From NCBI GenBank assembly GCA_964634885.1, contig CAZWLN010000003.1, forward strand, positions 129,798-193,797: a DNA stretch of 64,000 nt. Reading direction: 5' to 3'. A program made the position numbers and the translations under genes. This document shows, piece by piece, positions 60,222 to 64,000 of the stretch (within the stretch, counting starts at the first letter, position 1; each line of letters opens with the position of its first letter). The notes below the pieces were generated by a model. It saw nothing but the letters and a program-made list of their open reading frames with translations. It searched no databases and was not told where the DNA came from. Source of the stretch: DAINRZ01 sp964634885 (lineage in GTDB: Bacteria; Bacteroidota; Ignavibacteria; Kapaibacteriales; UBA2268).

Positions 60222-62279
60222 CTATCCGGCAGAGTTCTCAATCAGGGAGATGAAATCCTGCTCGTCGAGGACCGGCACTCCCAGCTTCTGTGCCTGTGAA
60301 TACTTACTGCCGGGATTGGCCCCGCTTACTACGAACGATGTGTTCTTACTGACCGAGCCTGTAACCTTGCCTCCCAGGCCTTCAATTTTTTTCTTTGCTT
60401 CGTTCCTCGTCATAGAATCCAGTTCCCCTGTCAGGACAAAGGTTTTTCCTGTCAATTGCCCGGTTTCTGTGCTTTCGGTACCGGTATAGCTGAAATTGAG
60501 CCCGGCAGCCCGCAGCCTTTCGATAATTGCAAGCTGCTTTTCATCCTCGAAGAAACGGCAAACCGATTCGGCAGTCTTGTCGCCAATTTCAAAAACCGAC
60601 GCCAACTCATCCTTTGTTGCCTTTGCCAGCAGGTCGAGAGAACGAAAATGCCTCGCCAGTATCCTTGAAGCACCCTCGCCGATGAACCTGATGCCAAGTG
60701 CGAATATTACCCTGTCAAGCTGCCTTGTCTTGCTTTTTTCTATCGATTCGAGAAGGTTGTCGAGGCTCTTCTCTCCCCAGCGTTCCAGTCCGAGCAGTTC
60801 ACTCCGCCTGTTCTTCAGGCTGTACAGGTCGGCAATATTGTGAACAAATCCGTTAGTAACCAGTTGATCTACAATTTTCTCTCCGGCGTTGATGTCCATT
60901 GCATTGCGTGAGATGAAGTGTTCAATCCTGCGCCTGATCTGCCAGGGGCAGTCCTGGCTGTTGCAGTAATGATTGGCTTCGCCTTCAGGCCTTACAAGAG
61001 GGCTTTTAAGCTCACAGGGACACAATGCGGGAAAAACAAAAGGCACCGAATCCGGCTGCCTCAGTCCGGGGTCGAATCCTGTTACTTTTGGTATTACGTC
61101 GCCGCCTTTTTCGACATAGACCGTGTCACCGACCCTGATGTCTAAGCCGGCTATGTAGTCTGCATTGTGCAGGGTGGCACGGCTGACGGTCGAGCCTGCA
61201 AGGAATACCGGTTCCAGGTCGGCAACGGGTGTAACGGCTCCTGTCCTGCCTACCTGCAGGATGATTCCCTTAAGAAGCGTTTGGGCCGATTCTGCTTCGT
61301 ACTTGTATGCGATGGCCCATCGCGGAGAACGGGCAACGGCTCCGAGCATATCCTGCTGGAGTAGTGAATCGACTTTAAGTACAATACCGTCGATCTGGAA
61401 AGGCAGTTGCGGCCGCTTTTCCTTCCACTCATCGATGAAAGCAAATATCTCATCCTGGTTCGCACACAGCTTGTAATGCTGCTGTGCAGGCAGGCCGAGC
61501 TCAGCCAGCAATTGCAGGTTTTCCGAGTGGCTTTCGAGCTGTACGTCTGTGCAGTCGAGGTAATAGCAAACCATGCGGAGGGGCCTTTCGGCAAGCTGGG
61601 ATGAATCGAGCAGTTTAAGCGAGCCGGCAGTAAGGTTGCGCGGGTTGGCGTATGGCTTTTCCTCAGCTTCTATGCGCTTCCTGTTCAACTCCAGGAAATC
61701 AGCTTCGAGCATATAGACTTCGCCCCGCACCTCGAAATTCCTTACCGGTACTCCTTTGTATTGAACCTCGTTGACTTTCAGCGGTATGCTTTTTATGGTC
61801 CTGATATTCCGGGTAATATTGTCGCCCCTTGTGCCGTCGCCGCGCGTAGCTCCCAGTTCCAGTTCTCCGTCCCTGTACCTGAGGCTGACGGCTACGCCGT
61901 CGAATTTCAGCTCAGCAACATAGCTGTGTTCCTTGTTTTCGAGGCCTTCGCCGACCCTTCTGTCGAAATCCGCCACTTCCTCCCTGCTGTACGTATTGCC
62001 GAGTGACAGCATCGGTTTCTCGTGGACAACGGACTCGAACTCCTTCAGAGGCTCGCCTGAGACACGCTGTGTCGGTGAAGAGGCTGAGGCGAATTCGGGA
62101 AAGCTCTTTTCCAGGTCTGACAATTCACGGAACAGTAGGTCATATTCTTTGTCGGAGACGAGGGATTGGGCTTCGACATAGTAGGCGCGGTCGTATTTAT
62201 CTATCAGCGCCCTCAATTCTTCTATACGAATACGGGCATCCGATCTGGGGTCAGGGAACAGGCTCAGGTTTTCTTCCAT
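60222..62279 (-). CDS. ligA: NAD-dependent DNA ligase
   Basis: The ATG at 62279 gives 685 residues, normal for LigA; the TTG at 62288 is unnecessary. Visible features include the Ia domain, the adenylated lysine in VAELKFDGVAVSL (KxDG, near residue 122), DGIVLKVDSL and the OB fold. A four-Cys zinc finger follows (CPCELKSP, then YCNSQDCPWQ), then helix-hairpin-helix repeats and a C-terminal BRCT domain (LTGKTFVLTGELDSMTRNEA). It seals nicks in replication and repair. The gene is divergent from the ribosomal-protein operon. Confidence 0.97.
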   Translation of the reverse strand: MEENLSLFPDPRSDARIRIEELRALIDKYDRAYYVEAQSLVSDKEYDLLFRELSDLEKSFPEFASASSPTQRVSGEPLKEFESVVHEKPMLSLGNTYSREEVADFDRRVGEGLENKEHSYVAELKFDGVAVSLRYRDGELELGATRGDGTRGDNITRNIRTIKSIPLKVNEVQYKGVPVRNFEVRGEVYMLEADFLELNRKRIEAEEKPYANPRNLTAGSLKLLDSSQLAERPLRMVCYYLDCTDVQLESHSENLQLLAELGLPAQQHYKLCANQDEIFAFIDEWKEKRPQLPFQIDGIVLKVDSLLQQDMLGAVARSPRWAIAYKYEAESAQTLLKGIILQVGRTGAVTPVADLEPVFLAGSTVSRATLHNADYIAGLDIRVGDTVYVEKGGDVIPKVTGFDPGLRQPDSVPFVFPALCPCELKSPLVRPEGEANHYCNSQDCPWQIRRRIEHFISRNAMDINAGEKIVDQLVTNGFVHNIADLYSLKNRRSELLGLERWGEKSLDNLLESIEKSKTRQLDRVIFALGIRFIGEGASRILARHFRSLDLLAKATKDELASVFEIGDKTAESVCRFFEDEKQLAIIERLRAAGLNFSYTGTESTETGQLTGKTFVLTGELDSMTRNEAKKKIEGLGGKVTGSVSKNTSFVVSGANPGSKYSQAQKLGVPVLDEQDFISLIENSAG

Positions 62280-62383
62280 AATTTTCAATTAAATATTACT
62301 AATTATATATTCAAAATACTTTAAGTAATTTTGCACACAATTTAATATACAATTTATTTTTTTAAAATTTTTCGAAAATAAAT

Positions 62384-62414
62384 TTTGAAAATAAATAATA
62401 ACCTGTTAAATTTG
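62384..62414 (+). promoter_or_regulatory. Bacteroidota-type promoter of the ribosomal-protein operon
   Basis: TTTG at 62384-62387 and TAAATTTG at 62407-62414 are separated by exactly 19 bp, matching the Bacteroidota primary-sigma consensus TTTG, 19-21 bp, TAnnTTTG. It ends 46 bp before the first ATG. Confidence 0.7.
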
Positions 62415-62460
62415 TAGTTCTTTAAAAGAAATGTATTATAAATACTGAAGAGATAAAAAA

Positions 62461-62637
62461 ATGGCAAAGCAACAAACATTTGCTGACAAACTGAAGAAAA
62501 AGAAACAGGAAGAAGCCGGTATCAACGTAAAAGTGATCAAAGGCATCAAGACTGACAAAGGCTCCTACGGATTCCTTGAGAAATTTGTAAGGATCAAGGA
62601 CCTCAACGAAGTAAACGGTATTGACATAAATAAATAG
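62461..62637 (+). CDS. DUF4295-like small ribosomal protein (bL38-like)
   Basis: The 58-residue basic protein starts MAKQQTFADKLKKKKQEE. Its core VKVIKGIKTDKGSYGFLEKF and the following VRIKDLNEV line up with DUF4295 (typical core ..RMVKSPKTGAYTFEEKIVP). In flavobacterial ribosomes I recall this as the extra large-subunit protein bL38. The N-terminal Lys-rich extension is longer than in Bacteroidota members. It is first in an operon with rpmE (9 bp gap) and rpsR, which strongly supports a ribosomal role. The alignment is by eye. Confidence 0.8.
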   Translation: MAKQQTFADKLKKKKQEEAGINVKVIKGIKTDKGSYGFLEKFVRIKDLNEVNGIDINK

Positions 62638-62646
62638 GAACTAAGC

Positions 62647-62880
62647 ATGAAAAAGGGCATACATCCACATTACCACAACATAGAAGTAAAGATGACAGAC
62701 GGTTCCTCGTTCATGACTCGTTCCTGCTACAGGGGCGACAAGATGATACTTGAAATCGACTCGAAATCGCATCCCTTCTTTACCGGCAAGCAGGTACTCG
62801 TAGATACGGCGGGCCGCGTTGACAGATTTAAGAAACGTTTCGAAAAAACACAGCAAATCAGAGAAGACAGGAGTAAATAA
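62647..62880 (+). CDS. rpmE: 50S ribosomal protein L31 (zinc-independent form)
   Basis: The 77-residue protein shows MKKGIHPHYHNIEVKMTDG, then LEIDSKSHPFFTGKQ and DTAGRVDRFKKRFE, the L31 signature. Only one Cys is present, so the zinc-ribbon Cys pairs of the C+ form are missing and this is the Cys-less type. Whether it is the only L31 gene in the genome or a zinc-starvation paralog cannot be known from this window. It overlaps rpsR by 1 bp. Confidence 0.95.
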   Translation: MKKGIHPHYHNIEVKMTDGSSFMTRSCYRGDKMILEIDSKSHPFFTGKQVLVDTAGRVDRFKKRFEKTQQIREDRSK

Positions 62881-63149
62881 TGAGCGCAATACATCCAATG
62901 CAGACGGGCAACAATACAATCAGGCCCAACAAGAAAACCACCCGTAAGAAACCCAATCCTCTGAAGGAATCGAAGAACATCGACTATCTCGATCCTAAGT
63001 TCCTCTCAAGGTTTACTAACGACCAGGGCAAAATTCTTCCCAGGCGTATCACAGGTGTTAACGCTTTCCAGCAGCGCCGCATTGCCATTGCAATCAAATA
63101 TGCACGCCACCTGGCCCTGTTACCGTTCGTAGCACAAGACATCAGCTAA
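62880..63149 (+). CDS. rpsR: 30S ribosomal protein S18
   Basis: The 89-residue protein ends with the S18 core: IDYLDPKFLSRFTNDQGKILPRRITGV, then QQRRIAIAIKYARHLALLPFV. The N-terminus is a basic disordered extension. There is no Cys, matching the Cys-less L31 upstream. It normally sits with rpsF and rplI; here it is in a bL38-like/rpmE operon, which is unusual. A terminator lies 28 bp downstream. Confidence 0.96.
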   Translation: MSAIHPMQTGNNTIRPNKKTTRKKPNPLKESKNIDYLDPKFLSRFTNDQGKILPRRITGVNAFQQRRIAIAIKYARHLALLPFVAQDIS

Positions 63150-63176
63150 GAACAACAAAAATATTTATACTAAAGA

Positions 63177-63200
63177 AGCTGCCTTCGGGTGGCTTTTTTA
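63177..63200 (+). terminator. Rho-independent terminator of the ribosomal operon
   Basis: AGCTGCC and GGTGGCT pair (two G-U) around a TTCG-type loop and are followed directly by six T, 28 bp after the rpsR stop. Confidence 0.85.
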
Positions 63201-64000
63201 GTTTATAAAGTTCGTAAAGAATTCTGAGCCGAGCGCAGCGAGACCGGCGTAGCCAATTGAGAATGCTGAATTCTGAATTAAAGAAGTTTTCCCCACCTTG
63301 GATAAGGCGGGGGCAGGGGGCGGTTCGATATTTATTTTGTCAAGTTTATAAAGTTTATCAAGTTCGTCAAGTTCATAAAGTTAGTAAAGAAAGAAAAAGC
63401 AGTACTGGAGCGACTTTCCCTTTTCCTGCGCATTATGTTCCGGTAGAGACAGGTCTCAGACCTGTCTCAATATCATCTTTGCCGAAGATGGACTCCACCT
63501 GCGAGGTGGAGTCCATCTTGCAGATTACCCCTGCTTCTGCTCCTTCCCCATGGGGAAGGCCGGGATGGGGTGGTCAAGTTCGTAAAGTTCGTCAAGAATG
63601 CTGAGCCGAGCGTAGCGAGACCGGCGTAGCCAATTCTGAATTCTGAATGCTGAATTCTGAATTCTGAATGTAAGAAAAAGCAGAGCCATAGCGGCATTCC
63701 CCGCCTTGGATAAGGCGGGGGCAGGGGGCGGTTCGATATTTATTTTGTCAAGTTTATAAAGTTTATCAAGTTCGTCAAGTTCATAAAGTTAGTAAAGAAA
63801 GAAAAAGCAGTACTGGAGCGACTTTCCCTTTTCCTGCGCATTATGTTCCGGTAGAGACAGGTCTCAGACCTGTCTCAATATCATCTTTGCCGAAGATGGA
63901 CTCCACCTGCGAGGTGGAGTCCATCTTGCAGATTACCCCTGCTTTTTTCCCCTTCCCCTTGGGGAAGGCCGGGATGGGGTGGTCAAGTTCGTCAAGTTCA
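63201..64000. repeat. Composite repeat array with 408-bp tandem duplication, runs off the window
   Basis: Two nearly identical copies start at 63291 and 63699 (period 408 bp, at least 280 bp shared). Each contains in order the GC-rich hairpin (CCTTGGATAAGG core), GTCAAGTTTATAAAGTTT-like 9-mers, the 23-bp inverted repeat GAGACAGGTCT-C-AGACCTGTCTC (63446-63468, 63854-63876), a 31-bp inverted repeat with GATGGACTCCACCT arms (63487-63517, 63895-63925) and a CTTCCCCxTGGGGAAG palindrome. GAGCCGAGCG-type blocks lie at 63227 and 63602. No gene is accepted. Confidence 0.9.

Noticed and set aside
63719..63738. tRNA T-loop-like GGTTCGAT in the hairpin module
   Set aside because: The rest of the cloverleaf is missing; the string is only part of the repeated module. 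No tRNA or rRNA was found in the window.

Overview
The window is most likely chromosomal DNA of a free-living, Gram-negative bacterium of the Bacteroidota/Chlorobi group; Ignavibacteria or Kapabacteria fits best, but this is inference from gene content. The signs are: several secreted proteins with type IX secretion (T9SS) C-terminal sorting tails; many secreted beta-propeller proteins; a 58-codon gene resembling DUF4295, the Bacteroidota ribosomal protein I know as bL38; a Bacteroidota-type promoter (TTTG, 19 bp, TAAATTTG) in front of it; LolA and DUF3108 envelope proteins; and a three-subunit SdhCAB complex. Housekeeping genes are moderately GC-rich. The accessory islands are clearly AT-rich.

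Layout. 1-2.9 kb: a minus-strand run dapA, SpoIIE-type phosphatase, anmK (anmK runs off the left edge). 3.4-12 kb: large secreted propeller/WD40/esterase genes on the minus strand, with two toxin-antitoxin modules (HEPN-MNT and HicBA) lying between orphan or intact T9SS tails. 12-15.5 kb: sdhC-sdhA-sdhB. 15.8-18.0 kb: an AT-rich island with a frameshifted DUF4365 nuclease-like gene and a partner gene split by an IS200-type element. 18.3-20.5 kb: TetR regulator with its operator, EFR1-type flavodoxin/ferredoxin, secreted heavy-metal-associated protein. 20.9-24.8 kb: formylglycine-enzyme-like lipoprotein, PQQ-propeller lipoprotein, gamma carbonic anhydrase, YicC. 25.3-27.5 kb: a radical SAM/SPASM enzyme with a 373-residue partner ending in a CxxCxxCxxC tail. 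27.6-35.9 kb: dtd, EamA transporter, two T9SS proteins, MsrQ-like protein, TlpA-like thioredoxin protein, MerR/TipAS regulator. 36.7-41.5 kb: a 925-residue T9SS propeller and a defence-like pair (AAA ATPase plus MAD4-like protein carrying an amber codon). 41.7-52.8 kb: lipoproteins, MFS transporter, crotonase, LolA and DUF3108 proteins, HemW, dockerin/T9SS protein. 53-55.3 kb: a double GT2/TPR glycosyltransferase. 55.3-56.8 kb: an AT-rich retron-like island (small ORF, XRE regulator, reverse transcriptase). 57.3-59.8 kb: GT39 and GT2 pair. 60-64 kb: candidate ncRNA, ligA, then bL38-like, rpmE and rpsR, and a repeat array.

Most long intergenic gaps hold composite arrays of short palindromic modules (for example a GGGG-rich hairpin with GGAT loop, GAGACAGGTCT inverted repeats, GATGGACTCCACCT inverted repeats, CTTCCCCTTGGGGAAG palindromes, and GTCAAGTTTATAAAGTTT-like tandem 9-mers), often placed between convergent genes and partly duplicated in tandem.

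The strongest candidates for unusual biology are the radical SAM/Cys-tail pair (25.3-27.5 kb), the retron-like island (55.3-57.3 kb), the ATPase/MAD4-like pair with a Trp-to-amber change (39.6-41.5 kb), the DUF4365 two-gene island (15.8-18.0 kb), and the T9SS-tail/toxin-antitoxin mosaic (6.6-9.7 kb). All coordinates were read by eye; no database search was run.
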